Source: Puccinia triticina
Taxonomy: Eukaryota; Basidiomycota; Pucciniomycetes; Pucciniales; Pucciniaceae
Direction: 5' to 3'
Length of the DNA stretch: 64,000 bases
Assembly (NCBI RefSeq): GCF_026914185.1
Contig: NC_070568.1
Span: 3,182,001-3,246,000 of the forward strand
Of the stretch, positions 24,655 through 34,903 are shown in pieces. The first letter of the stretch is position 1. Each line of letters opens with the position of its first letter. The position numbers and the translations under genes were made by a program. Under the pieces are notes generated by a model that did not search any database, had not been told where the DNA came from, and worked only from the letters and a program-made list of their open reading frames with translations.

Positions 24655-25056
24655 CTAACAAAAATCTTGACCTTGAGATCGAAGATATTCTCTAATGGAC
24701 TTGTCAATCTTTTCCTCTCTTGCTTCACTGAAAAATTTTATTGGTTCAATTTGGAAATTTTACATGTCAGACACTTGCTTCAATTTTCAATCAAAATTCC
24801 AAAAACAAAATGTTACACACTCAATATGCTTTGAGCAGCCAATTGCAGCGGGTTGATTGCAATCCGCTGTAGCAAAACATTTTTTGCAATAATACTCAGC
24901 AAGTGGAAAGTAACTTCTACCACAATCATCACATTTTGCTGCCTCCTTGGGTCTGATGTAAACCGCCACACTAGAACAGCCCGGGTTATGATCAAACCCA
25001 AACGACAGCCCAGCCAGGAAGATAAGGCAAAAAAACTTTATCTTCCAGTTCTTCAT
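24655..25056 (-). CDS. Small secreted cysteine-rich protein, candidate effector
   Basis: Two exons on the minus strand, 25056-24821 and 24727-24655, join to 102 residues. Residues 1-20 (MKNWKIKFFCLIFLAGLSFG) form a textbook signal peptide. The mature part has eight cysteines at 27, 42, 45, 57, 60, 66, 74 and 102, including two CxxC pairs 12 apart (CDDC and CKKC), a zinc-ribbon-like layout. Exon 1 ends with a GTGTGT donor, a CTGAC branch-like site lies at about 24,774, and the acceptor is TTTTTCAG. Splicing gives the polar helical tail EEKIDKSIREYLRSQGQDFC. Without the intron the frame ends in a hydrophobic run (CVTFCFWNFD). The ATG has A at -3, and a TATAAAT box lies ~100 bp upstream. I do not recognise the family. 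Secreted, Cys-rich and alone in repeat-rich DNA are typical of rust effector candidates; function is unknown. Confidence 0.6.
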
Positions 25057-25154
25057 TATGGCAGCTGTCAAAGAATTCCAATTGAATCAGTGGGAATGAT
25101 AGCTTGGCAGATCACATAAACTTGAGAGAGGTCTGTCACTCATTTTATTTCCTA

Positions 25155-25161
25155 ATTTATA
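25155..25161 (-). promoter_or_regulatory. TATA box upstream of the small secreted protein gene
   Basis: The minus strand reads CTATAAATTAGG about 100 bases before the start codon at 25056, a normal distance allowing for a 5' leader. It is the only strong TATA-like element near this gene. Confidence 0.5.
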
Positions 25162-26580
25162 GAGATTCCTCACCTTCTTTTCAATTGGTTAGGGAAGGTT
25201 TGGGAGGGATATATGTTAAATCAAATGAAGGGGTGTAAAGTTGATACAATTCTCTACCGCTTGGGCCTTTTTTGATTGCTGGATGCCTCAATCAACAATG
25301 TATACATGCGCTCTTAAATAGATGATCAGGAGGCTGAGGCTGGTAACAGCTGACTGAAGTTGGCCAGTGGTTTCCTCAATACAGCTGGGTGTCATTGGAA
25401 CATCTGCCAAACTGTTTTTCATGTTGAGTGCCGGCTGACATCAGGTGACATCAGTGATAAGAATGATGCAACAAGCTTTTGCTGAGTTGAATTGTCAATG
25501 ACTGCATTCAAAAAGTGGCTCTCTTGATACAGGTGAGTGTCATTGGAATGGTGGCCAAGATTTTTTTAATTTCAGTCCCAGTTACATGCATTAATTCAGG
25601 ACAGGTTTCACTTAGGGTCCTCCAACTTAAAAACATGAAAAATTGTCAAATTTAAGGTTCTTAAAGTTAAAACATGAAAACAGTTCATCTCATTGTATAC
25701 GGCCATAAAACACTTTGCAGGAAAATATACAAATTCAACAATCAGGTATTCAAGAGTACCTGTAAAGAAGGATCTTGGTTTTGACAAGTGAAATTGAGCA
25801 CCTGTAATTTGAAAGTTTTTCCTTTCATGCAGATGAAATGTGAGATATATTTACATGTCAGTTCAGGGAGGGGGGGGGGGGGGGGGGGGGGTCACAGAGC
25901 TGCAACTCTCCTGAAATCAAAATGAAAACAGGTCACATAAACTTGACACTTATTGGCACCTGCATGTCTGTCATGATTTGTGACAGGAAAATCATGTAAA
26001 ATTTTAATTTTTTGAACCCAGTGAAATCACCTGATGTCACTGATGAGAACATTTCAAAGATCTTTTTTTGAGCTTGACATTCCTTTGTTCTAAATTTCTG
26101 ACATGGTTTCCAAAATCATATTGAACTATGTGAATTCAGACTTTCTCTTCTTCAGGAAATGTTTGCACAGCGGCTTGTAAAGAAAATATAGCACCCAAAA
26201 CCATGTTAGAAACATCACTGTGGGTGCCAAACACACATGAAATCTGCAAATTTGCCACTGGGGGGCTATCCTGTTTGCAGATTTGGAGACAGAAGAGCAC
26301 CCCACCCAAAAATTATCACACATGTTTCTTGTGCTCCTGATTCTTTTGCCTCCCCAATATAAAACCTACACTATGAATTTGAAAGAAACCTAATATGGCA
26401 GTGTGCAGTGCAAATCTCAGTTTCTGCAGGTTTTTAAAACTACACCCCTGTCACTGAACTTGAGCATTGGGGAAAACTGTCTAGAATGTGTGGTGGAGAT
26501 TCTCTAAGATTTCAATCTTCTCAATTTCCTCAACCTTGGTATTGAACAAGGTGAAACAGGCCTTGCACCATTGTAGGATG
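25162..26580. other. Non-coding, AT-rich; 22-nt poly-G run
   Basis: No supported frame. It includes a 22-nt G homopolymer at 25,870-25,891 and phrases shared at both ends ('gacatcaggtgacatcagtgat' near 25,437, 'cacctgatgtcactgatgag' near 26,030, inverted), which suggests an old inverted-repeat element between about 25,435 and 26,050. Confidence 0.4.
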
Positions 26581-26900
26581 CACTGCAAGAAAAACTCTAG
26601 AAACTGCTTGCAGTTGTGATGCAGCAAGCTTCAAACAAGCTTCAGCTCAAGCTGGAGTCAAGCACCCAAATTCCGTGCTGGTGCAACTTGAGTGTGTACC
26701 TTGTTCAGCATCTCAATGTTGAACATGCTGTAGTGCTCATGCAGTAGGCTGAGGCAAATGAGCATCCCCCTGAGCACCCTTCCATTCCCTTTTATTGAAC
26801 AATCCATGCACCATTGAATCCAGCCAGAATAACATAAAAAGGGTATGTACACATGAAAGGGATATGTACAGATGAAAGAACTATGTATGCATGAAAGGGG

Positions 26901-27529
26901 CAACAGTGCAAGAGCTACGCTACAAAAAGCGGCAGCGTAGCAAAAGCGTAGCGGTTTTAGCCTTGCTTCGCTAAGCTTTTTGTAGCGGACTTGGCGCTTC
27001 GCTATTCGCTACATTTTTTAAGGGGAAAAAATTAAAGAAAATAGCACGCTTTTTTTAGCGCAGAGTAGCGGCAATTCGCTACGCTTCTCGCTATAGTAGC
27101 GGAAAAAACGCTACTGTAGCGATTTTGCTGCGCTACCATAGCACCAGTCAAACATCAATACTGCACATCATAAAATGATGGAGGATTGATGTTTGTGTAC
27201 TATTTCTGGCATTTTCCACCAAAAGGCAGAGATGCCCGCTACACTTTTGACACAGAAGCGACCCGGTTCGCTACGCTTTTGGCGCTAAAAAGCGCTATTA
27301 GCGCCAAAAAGCGTCAATTTTTCCGCTGCGCTATACTGTAGCGAAGCGGCAAAAAAAGCGCTTCGCTACGCGCAGGCCAAAACTGCAGTAGCGGTTCTGG
27401 CGCTTCGCTACTGCTCAAAGTAGCGATTTTCCGCTAGCGCTAACGCTATTCTGGATCCAGAGTAGCGTGTTTCCGCTTCGCTACGCAAAAGCGCCGCTTT
27501 TTGTAGCGAAGCGTAGCTCTTGCAGTGTT
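26901..27529. mobile_element. hAT-type palindromic MITE, TAGCG-rich
   Basis: 629 bp with ends CAACAGTGCAAGAGCTACGC and, inverted, CAACACTGCAAGAGCTACGC. It is flanked by GAAAGGGG on both sides (26893-26900 and 27530-27537; one base may belong to the repeat). The whole interior is made of 'gtagcg' and 'cgctac' motifs and can fold extensively. It sits in the 'gaaagggg' minisatellite of the outer element. Confidence 0.75.
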
Positions 27530-27539
27530 GAAAGGGGAA

Positions 27540-28062
27540 TGTGAGGAGGTGTATAAACACATAAGAGGGATATGTACACATGATGAAAGGGGTATGTATG
27601 CATGAAAGGGGTATTTATGCATGAAAGAGGTATTTATGCATGAAAGGGGTATTTATGCATAAAAGGGGTATTTATGCATAAAAGGGGTTTGTGCAGAAGG
27701 GGTATTTGCACATGAAAGGGATATGTAAACATGAAAGGGGTATGTAAACCTGAATGATAAAAGGGGTTTTAAAAGGGATCAAAAAAAGTCAAAGGGGACA
27801 TGTAAACATGAAAGGGTCATGAACACATGATGAAAGGGGTATGTACACATTGTGAAAGGGATACATGCACATGAAAGGGATATACACACATGAAAGGGGT
27901 ATGTGCACATAAAGGGCTATGTACACATTATGAAAGGGGTGAATGCATACAAAAGGCATATATGCACATGAAAGGGGTATGTGCACATGAAAGGGGTATG
28001 TGCACATGAAAGGGGTATGTGCACATGAAAGGGGTATGTGCACATGAAAGGGGAATTTGCAC
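27540..28062. repeat. Minisatellite, unit about 19-21 bp (atgaaaggggtatgtgcac)
   Basis: More than fifteen imperfect copies. The last five or six, 27,960-28,055, are nearly identical; the same units appear before the nested hAT at about 26,838-26,900. Open frames here simply reflect the repeat. Confidence 0.85.
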
Positions 28063-29444
28063 AGGTATCAACTCCTGCACTTAGTTTTTTGTACCTCAGA
28101 CTCACTCTTGCATAAATTAGACAATGTGCATGGAATCAATCAGTGCTTGATTCTTGCATGAGGCACAGCTTGCCTTGAGCTCTTGCATCTCAACTGCAAG
28201 CAGTTTCTAGAGTTTTTCTTGCAGTGATGATGGCTTGTTCCCAATCATGTTTTTCTCATTTTTTTTGGCCTAACCAGGATTCACATTAAACCTTGTTAAA
28301 TTCAATTTCCAAAACTTACTGCAGCTTTCAATTGATTTCAAACTGTCAAACTTAGAGTCAATTTAGCTGACCTAAAGTCTGCCTATATCATTTATTTCTA
28401 CATGAATTGTCTCATAATTTTTTTAGCTCAATATTGAACCTTGTTTTGACTTTATATTCTGTTTCTTCAAGCAGTTTCAACCATATTCTTCACTGACTAC
28501 TTTTAAATAGATCAACTCCTTCATAGATTTTGGTGTTTCTCAAAGCCCATGCACACCCCCGCCACATAGATGAAACAGAGCATACCAACCACATGTGAAT
28601 ATTTAATTATTTAAGAAAACTGTGAAATGTTTCTCCCACATGCAGCTGGAGAATACACAGACTTCAGACTACCAGAGCCACACACTCAGACAAACCAGGA
28701 TCAAGGGTGAGAAATTCTGTTACAGTACATTACAGGGGCCCTTTTGGATACTGTAACTTTTTTTTAGTTATCCAAATGGTCCATTTGAGTAACATAATTG
28801 TTTTTTTTGGTTAATGTAATGTAATGTGGCATTTTTTTTATTTTTTTGCGTTTTTGGATAATGTACCTGCTAAGTTTTGTAACATATTTTCAAAACAAAA
28901 TTGCATTTGCATATTGAGTTTAGTGTACACCACCACTCAATAAATTTTGAATCAGCGCGTGGGCTTGGCTGTGGGGTCAGGAACAGGTCTGGCATGACCT
29001 CTTCTTGCTTTTCACGACAGAGACGCTTCAACGCAGGCGATGGGTCAGAACTACGTGGGCATCCGACCCACATGTCAAGCAAACACCGCTGACACATTTG
29101 TCGGCATGTCACGTGGGTCAATCAGGGGTCATGGATTTTTAATCAAGTGACCTGGATGCGCCTCTTTTGCTGTAAGAAAGAGGCTACACAGTTCAAAATT
29201 TTACAAAAAAAAAAAAGTAAAACAAACAAACATGTCAAGAAGAAAAGCCTCCAAACTTTACAGGAATACATGCTTTGCTGTCTATATACAATAAACAGGG
29301 AAGTTTGGTAGAATGTGTTGTGCTGTAGCAATTAGTGGTGGCGTTATGGCCTGGCCAAGGGTCGTGGCTGGCGTTTGGGTCCCAATGAGTGAGCTTTTTT
29401 GATGGGCAAGCTTGATGACCAGCCAACACCCTGCACTGTTTTGT

Positions 29445-29637
29445 GCGGCCGCTGTCAGAAGATACGCCGACAGCTGCCACTTTGTATACACGCTGTTGGA
29501 AGATCAGCCAATGGCTGCCCTTCTGTAGGCCCGCTGTTGGAAGATCAGCCAACGGCTGCCCTTCTGTAGGCCCGCTGTTGGAAGATGCGCCAACAGCTTC
29601 CACTGCGTAGACCCGCTTTTGGAAGATCCGCCAACAA
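29445..29637 (+). repeat. Tandem repeat of about 51 bp inside the hAT-type element
   Basis: Four imperfect units built on 'cgctgttggaagatcagcca' and 'cggctgcccttctgtaggcc'. The two middle units are almost identical. Confidence 0.75.
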
Positions 29638-29756
29638 AAAACCCCAATACATCCCGCTATGAAACATTAGGTTGGCCACCCAAATTTTTGGGTGTGGTCG
29701 GGGAGGTTGGGCCGACGCAATTCATTATGTCAGCACCCAATCAACCGCAACCTGTG

Positions 29757-29830
29757 GTGTAGTGGTTAAGCCCTGCTTCTTGCACGGGTTGCCATGTACT
29801 GCTTGTGGGTTCAATCCTCTGTGTAAACCT
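29757..29830 (+). ncRNA. tRNA-like sequence (Pol III A and B boxes) within a hAT-type element
   Basis: GTGGTGTAGTGGTTAAGC has the D-arm/A-box form and GGGTTCAATCC the T-arm/B-box form, about 50 bp apart. The stems between them do not fold into a full tRNA, so this is a tRNA-derived SINE head or relic, not a working tRNA gene. Confidence 0.5.
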
Positions 29831-30229
29831 CTTTTGACTTAGCATTCTTTACTGTTTATCATCAACTTGAGCCCAATACGTATTTGTATTGATCAAAACA
29901 GCCATAAATTGTCACCTCTCTTGGAAAGTTACAGCCAAGTTACATTTGGCCAAAAATGTAACGTAACCTAGTTTGTTTAAACTATCTGGTAATGTAACTA
30001 GGGAAAAAAAAATGTCTTTTTCTTGGGTGGATATTGTAACTAAAATAAAGATATCCGTGACTGATGGATAATGTAACCTTAAAGTTTATGTTACAGTTAC
30101 ATTCCCAATTATGGGAAATGTAACTGACCACCCTTGCCAGGATCACCAACCAGAGGCCACTACACTCACACTCCTCTCCTGTCACAGGCGCCAAGGATAT
30201 TGAAATTTAGTACCCTCTTTCACTGAACC

Positions 30230-30918
30230 TAGACTTGAAGACAGCATTGGATTGTGCGGGAGTTTGTGCTGGAGCCAACGGAGGGGGTTTACTAGTAGGA
30301 CTGGCAGCTCTATTTTTCTTAGTACTCTTTGCCTTCTTTTCATTGTCCCAACAATAGGAGTTCCACTTTGGGCTTTTAACCAGGAGTTTCTAGAAGTGCA
30401 GATGTTTGAAGTCCGTCTGCTGGTCCTTGGTGTAAAGTTGGAGAGCGCGGCTTAACTGGTCCTTGACAGAGGCACCACTCTGGTTGAACTGTTCAGCCTG
30501 GTGAACCCATCCACAGAACTTGTTGATCAAGGGCTGCACATTGTTGCTCCATTGATTCTTTGAGCTTGCTGCTGGTGGCTGGTTGGATTGGATTTGTTAT
30601 GGCTTGGTGATATACCACTGATACTTTTTCCCAGAATGTGCTTTGTTCCAACGGCAGGATCTTTGGATATCTGAAACCAGGCTCAACACAGCTCATATTC
30701 CTTGGGTTTGGTATAACTAAGTAGGCCCCTTCTTCTTTTGCTCTGGCTGTGTGGCTTGGCTCTTGTTGAGGGTGAGATTTGGATCTAAAGTAGCTAGAAA
30801 AAAGTCCCAGGACTTGTTTAGTCACCCAACAATGATGAAAATGATTGATGGAGTGGTTTTTTCTTCTTGGCATTGCAGTCAAATCAAGAGATGAGCTGGA
30901 TTTGCTGATATGCATCAA
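30230..30918 (-). pseudogene. Broken gene of the Puccinia 'No apical meristem-associated' domain family
   Basis: Reading the minus strand: STFWEKVSVVYHQAI at ~30,670, then after a frame change near 30,490 AEQFNQSGASVKDQLSRALQ and LYTKDQQTDFKHLHF, an in-frame TAG, then KLLVKSPKWNSY and a Lys/Ser/Pro-rich tail. This order (FW..V...Y, NQSG...D....AL..Y, F....W..L...PKW) is that of a large family of SANT-like/NAM-associated proteins common in Puccinia genomes and often linked to transposons. One frameshift and one stop show it is dead. Domain naming is from memory of the family and was not searched. Confidence 0.6.
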
Positions 30919-31109
30919 GGTGTGGGGTGGAGATATCAGGGGTTGTGTATGGAAGGCAGTGCAGTATCACAAGAAGGTTTTCTGTGTGATATGTGGATGA
31001 GGGGGAAAATCCAGGGAGCTATATGGTCTCAAAGCTGGGACTGGTATAGGGCCCTGGAAGGGTTTTCCCAGTTTAGGACCTCCTTTAGCCCCTCCGGTGG
31101 AGGGACTAA

Positions 31110-31428
31110 GAGCATCCACATTGGTTGCGGATTAAGGGAGGATTAGCGTAACTAATCCTCCTTGGCAACCACATTGGGTCCGATTTAATTGGACTAAACT
31201 CCTCCCGGGAGTACGATTTGGAGTAAGCGGGAGTGAAGTTACTCCTTGCTAATCCTGGGAGTAAGCGCTGCATGCAGACACTCCTCCCCACCCAAAAGTA
31301 TGCACCAAACACAGCTTACATAAGCTGTAGGTGCATACAACATATTTACACATCTTTTTATCCCACACCAATGCGGTTGCCGGCCGGGATTAGCGCTAAT
31401 CCGGGTGTAAGCACCGATGCGGATGCTC
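31110..31428. mobile_element. MITE with GAGCATCC ends
   Basis: Left end GAGCATCCACATTGG and right end, inverted, GAGCATCCGCATCGG. The flanking trinucleotides are TAA and CAA, close to a PIF/Harbinger-type TWA duplication but not identical. The interior contains paired 'ggattagc' and 'gctaatcc' blocks. No coding capacity. Confidence 0.5.
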
Positions 31429-31533
31429 CAAGCTTTTCAGCCTTAGAGACATTATTACATGTCCAAAAGCCTGCCCTTTTATCTTGTAAAATATTGCTAT
31501 ATTTATGTAGTAATGTAATTAACATTTTAATTA

Positions 31534-31710
31534 TGGTGTTCAAAGTTGGTTTGCATAATTTTATGCATGCATAAATCATAAAATCATGAAAATATTTTGG
31601 TGAGGAAATTTTGTATCACATAATCAGACAGTCATATCCCCTGCAAAAAAGATTTCATGATTTTATGATTTATGCATGCATAAAATTATGCAAACCAACT
31701 TTGAACACCA
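31534..31710. mobile_element. Palindromic MITE, 'GGTGTTCAAAG' family, copy 1
   Basis: Arms of about 60 bp, TGGTGTTCAAAGTTGGTTTG and its complement, are nearly perfect through a shared 'tttatgcatgcataaatc' block. The flanks are TTA and TAA. The second copy is at 42,075. Confidence 0.7.
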
Positions 31711-31954
31711 TAAATGTTTTATACTTTATTTTATGTTTATCTTTCAATATCATTTTTAAGAGCAGGGGCGCTAGAGAGTTGCTCCACACACTTGCGCTAT
31801 TGTTACAATAGAGAAAAATGTATTTATGTAAATAATTCAATTTAAATGAGTTCTAATTCAATCCCAATTCTTTGCGCTATTGAGATGTGTACAAGCAATA
31901 AAAATCCTGATAAAATTCTAGAAAGAAGAGGAAGACTCCTCATTTTTCACATGT

Positions 31955-32043
31955 ATTTTGAAGAGGGGGAAACTCCTTCCAAGCCAGGAGGGGTGACTAA
32001 GTCACCCCTCCTGGCATGGACGGAGTTTCCCCCACTTCAAAAT
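31955..32043. repeat. Near-perfect 89-bp hairpin
   Basis: Two ~44-nt arms (ttttgaag, gggggaaactcc, gccaggaggggtgact on the left; the complements on the right) meet at AGTCAC/GTGACT with almost no loop. It is not part of a recognised gene. The sequence from 32,044 to 33,269 shows no supported gene; it contains the TVP38 3' flank and a 23-nt G run at 33,227-33,249. Confidence 0.75.
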
Positions 32044-33269
32044 CAGACCAGAACCAGGATATTTGCAATTACCCGTTGGCGCCAGCGCTTCTGTCTGCTA
32101 AAGTTTGAAGGCCTTACCCCAGTTACCCCGCTTCCAGCACACCTTACCTGCAAGTAAGTATCCTTCTTGGTAACGTAGAACATTCCTTCTGTCTCCTTTC
32201 TTAGGCATAGCTATGACTTGATCCCATCTTTTCCCTTTGCCCCATTTCCTTTCATCATCTGACTCTCACCATCCATGCACCGCACTCAAACAATGTATTG
32301 AACATAAACAAAACTTACTTTAATTATCTGTGTTTGGTGGTACAACCAAGAAACCCACATAGGTTTCCCCTCAAAAAGCCGCTGCTATTTTCCTTAAGCC
32401 TGATAAAGCAGGCTGCTTACAGGTTGCCCTGAATCAGGCCTTGCTCCCTTCCATTCGAGGAGGCTAGCGTCTCACGCAGCTTATATGATCCAACCCCAAG
32501 TTGTGGTTAAAATCAAGCGTAAAAGCTCGTGGAGAAGATCCTCATTTTCTTATGCTTCTTTATCCACAAAATTGCATTTCCTTGATCTCTGAAAACACAG
32601 CCGCATTGCCCCCACATCTTGTGTCCGCCCGTCACACAAGAGCCGCCGGCCCACAAAGCTGGGCCGGGGTGGCTAAATTTGGTTAGTCCCCCAATACAGG
32701 GCCCGCGGTGGAGAGGCTCTCAGCACCTCGTTCTCACCGTAACGGCCGCACCTCACGCGCAGGACATGCCCCATCCCGCATTACGCAGCATCCTTCGCGT
32801 TATTTTATTTAGGCAACTGGAATATATTGATGTACAATTGATGGGGACGGACAGGCAAAGAAAAGCGGGCCGGGAGGGCGCGCGGCAGTCTGCCGCGGGG
32901 CTGTTTGGGGAGGGAAGCTGGCGGGCGCCGGTGCCCACGCACACGTGCGGAACGAGAGAGAGAAAGAAACAGAGAGACAACGCCGTTGGCCACACGCACA
33001 GAAGGAGCCAGAAGACGACGACGAGGGGAGGGAGAGGAAAGAGCGTCTATGGTCGGCGCGCAACGCCCTGGTACAACAGATACACACATCTACGATACAT
33101 ACACATCCGTGTCTATCCACTGACGGCCCAGGAGAAAGAGAGAGATTGGAGATATTTATGGGTAAGCAAGAAGGGAGGATATGTTGGGCAGGTCTCTGGG
33201 ACCGATAGGCGGGATAGTGAGGAAGAGGGGGGGGGGGGGGGGGGGGGGGATAAGGATAGGCGGCGGGGG

Positions 33270-34903
33270 CTAGACTGCCAGCGGATGCGAATAGACGGGC
33301 GCGGGAGACTGGGGGTCTTCGGGGTGGTTTCGGTAGAAGGGATGGTCGTAGAGTCTGGGGAGCTTTTCGTCGGGCATCGGGGCCGGCGGCGTGGGGGGCG
33401 CTTTGCGGGTGTCGAATTGGCGCTGGACGAGGGGGCGGATCCTGCGGAGGCGCATCCAGACGATGTAGGCGGAGAGGAGGGTGAAGAGGGCGGTGAGGAG
33501 GAAGACGGCGGCGGAGAGACGATGGTGGGAGCGGGTCTCGGCCGCGTGTGCGGAGCGCTCGACGCCGAGCGGGTCCTTGGGGTCCAGCCCGGGGTCGCCG
33601 AGCAGCACGCCGACATAGACCAGGGCGAATTGCTTGGGCAGGGTGACGATGCAGGCCACCGTGAAGACCCACAGGCCGATGCCGATCGTCGCTTGCATCG
33701 CCGTGCACACGTGCCCCGGCATCGCCGACGCCCGCACCAGAATCACCATCCCCAAGCCCCCCTCCCGCATCAGCTTCGCCAGCGACGCATACGTCACCGA
33801 GCCCGCTTCCGCCCGCGCAGACCGCCCGCTGATCAGATGCTTGAACGCATGGTATGTCAGGATCTCGCCCAGGAAGGTGCCCGCACAGGCAATCGCAAAG
33901 CCGACCCACAGCCCCCATATCATCCCTGCCACAAGGACTAGATCCGCCAAAAAAAAAAAAAAAAGGAAATCAGCGGGGGGTCTGGCTAGGGAGTGGCTGG
34001 CTGGGCCGGCTCACTGATTAGCTCGTGGCCGAAGAGCGGCGGGAACGAGACGATGATGAGCAGGACGGTGGGGATGATCCAGGACCACGAGGCCCGCTTG
34101 ATCTGGGCCTGATAGGGCTTGAGGCCGAGGGCGACCTTGGTGTGCTGTTGCAGGGGAGCCCGACGAGTCAGCCAGAGATGGAGACCAGCAGAGAGGGGTT
34201 AAGGGGGGGGGGGGGGGGGGGGGGGACTGACGTAGGAGCTGAGGAGGGAGCTGAGGACAAGGACGAGGAGGAGGAGCAGCCACCAGCCCCAGTACTTGCG
34301 CTGGAAGGCCGTCCGGAGGGTCTGTTTCCAGTGGTGGTGGCGGACGAAGTGGAGGATCTCGAGGGCGGCCTGCTTGGCCTCGCGGGCCTCGGTCCGCACG
34401 GCGCGTGCGCAGCGCTGGTGGCGCCGGAGCTTCGGGGCGGGGGCGGGGGCGAGGAGGAGGGGCGGGGCGGGGCGCTTTTCGGGGGGCGAGCCGAGGACGG
34501 TGGGGGAGGATGTTCCGCTGCGATAGGTGAGTGGGGGGGTGGCCAGGGGCTGCGGGTGTGGGAGAGGATGGAGGGTGATGTGTTCTTTCCGGTACGCCGG
34601 GTCCGACGGGCTGGCCTTGTCCATGGTGGGGGTGGTCGACGGCCGGGGCTGGGGGTGCTGGGGAGAGAGGGCGGGTGGGGCCAGCGGCTGGTGATCATCA
34701 ACTGGGATGGGCAGACGGCTGGTGGGGGCGCACGAGAGCCCGCTTATGAGCCCAGGAGGGTGGTCTCGAGAGTCGTGCAGGGCGGGTGCTGGTGGGAGTG
34801 GGGGTCGCGAGGGTTCTTCGCTGGACGAGTAGTGCTCTGCGGTGGGTGACGACGGCAAGCCCGGCGTGCGGGCGTGGCTGGCTGGCTGGTCGGCTGGCTC
34901 CAT
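33270..34903 (-). CDS. TVP38: TVP38/TMEM64-type membrane protein with a VTT (SNARE-associated) domain
   Basis: Three exons on the minus strand, 34903-34232, 34144-34015 and 33925-33270, give 485 residues. Residues 1-~195 are a Pro/Ser-rich cytosolic region. A first membrane segment (YWGWWLLLLLVLVLSSLL) ends exon 1, and another (SWSWIIPTVLLIIVSFPPLF) lies in exon 2. The VTT domain follows: WGLWVGFAIACAGTFLGEIL, MREGGLGMVILVRASAMPGH and TLPKQFALVYVG, with the family's G-x-x-x-G-E and R-x-S-x-x-P features. A last membrane segment (SAAVFLLTALFTLLSAYIVW) precedes a basic tail. Known family role: Golgi/ER membrane proteins related to VMP1/TMEM41B scramblases. Odd point: intron 1 (34231-34145) starts GTCAGT and runs at once into a 23-nt poly-C. 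Intron 2 carries a ~17-nt poly-T, and another poly-C lies 20 bp after the stop. Confidence 0.82.

Larger units (their letters stand above)
26581..28225. mobile_element. Inverted-repeat element filled with a minisatellite and carrying a nested hAT-type element
   Basis: Terminal inverted repeats of about 38 bp begin CACTGCAAGAAAAACTC at 26,581 and end with the reverse complement at 28,225, continuing through 'tagaaactgcttgcagttg'. The interior is mostly 'atgaaaggggtatgtgcac'-type repeats. Immediate flanks do not give a clean duplication. No coding capacity. Confidence 0.6.
28703..30136. mobile_element. hAT-type non-autonomous element of the 'GTTAC' family
   Basis: 1,434 bp. Ends AAGGGTG and CACCCTT are followed inward by TGTTACAGTACATTACAG and related GTTAC motifs, matching the family members at 4,095 and 46,892. 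Perfect 8-bp duplications CCAGGATC lie at 28,695-28,702 and 30,137-30,144. It holds a tRNA-like module and a ~51-bp tandem repeat but no intact transposase. Confidence 0.8.

Noticed and set aside
24787..24820. Unspliced end of the small secreted protein (CVTFCFWNFD)
   Set aside because: The spliced form has a canonical acceptor, keeps frame and yields a polar helical tail. The unspliced tail is hydrophobic and atypical.
27789..28105. Frames coding repeated HIPLSC/FMCTYPFH peptides
   Set aside because: Products of the ~20-bp minisatellite, with no start context or non-repeat sequence.
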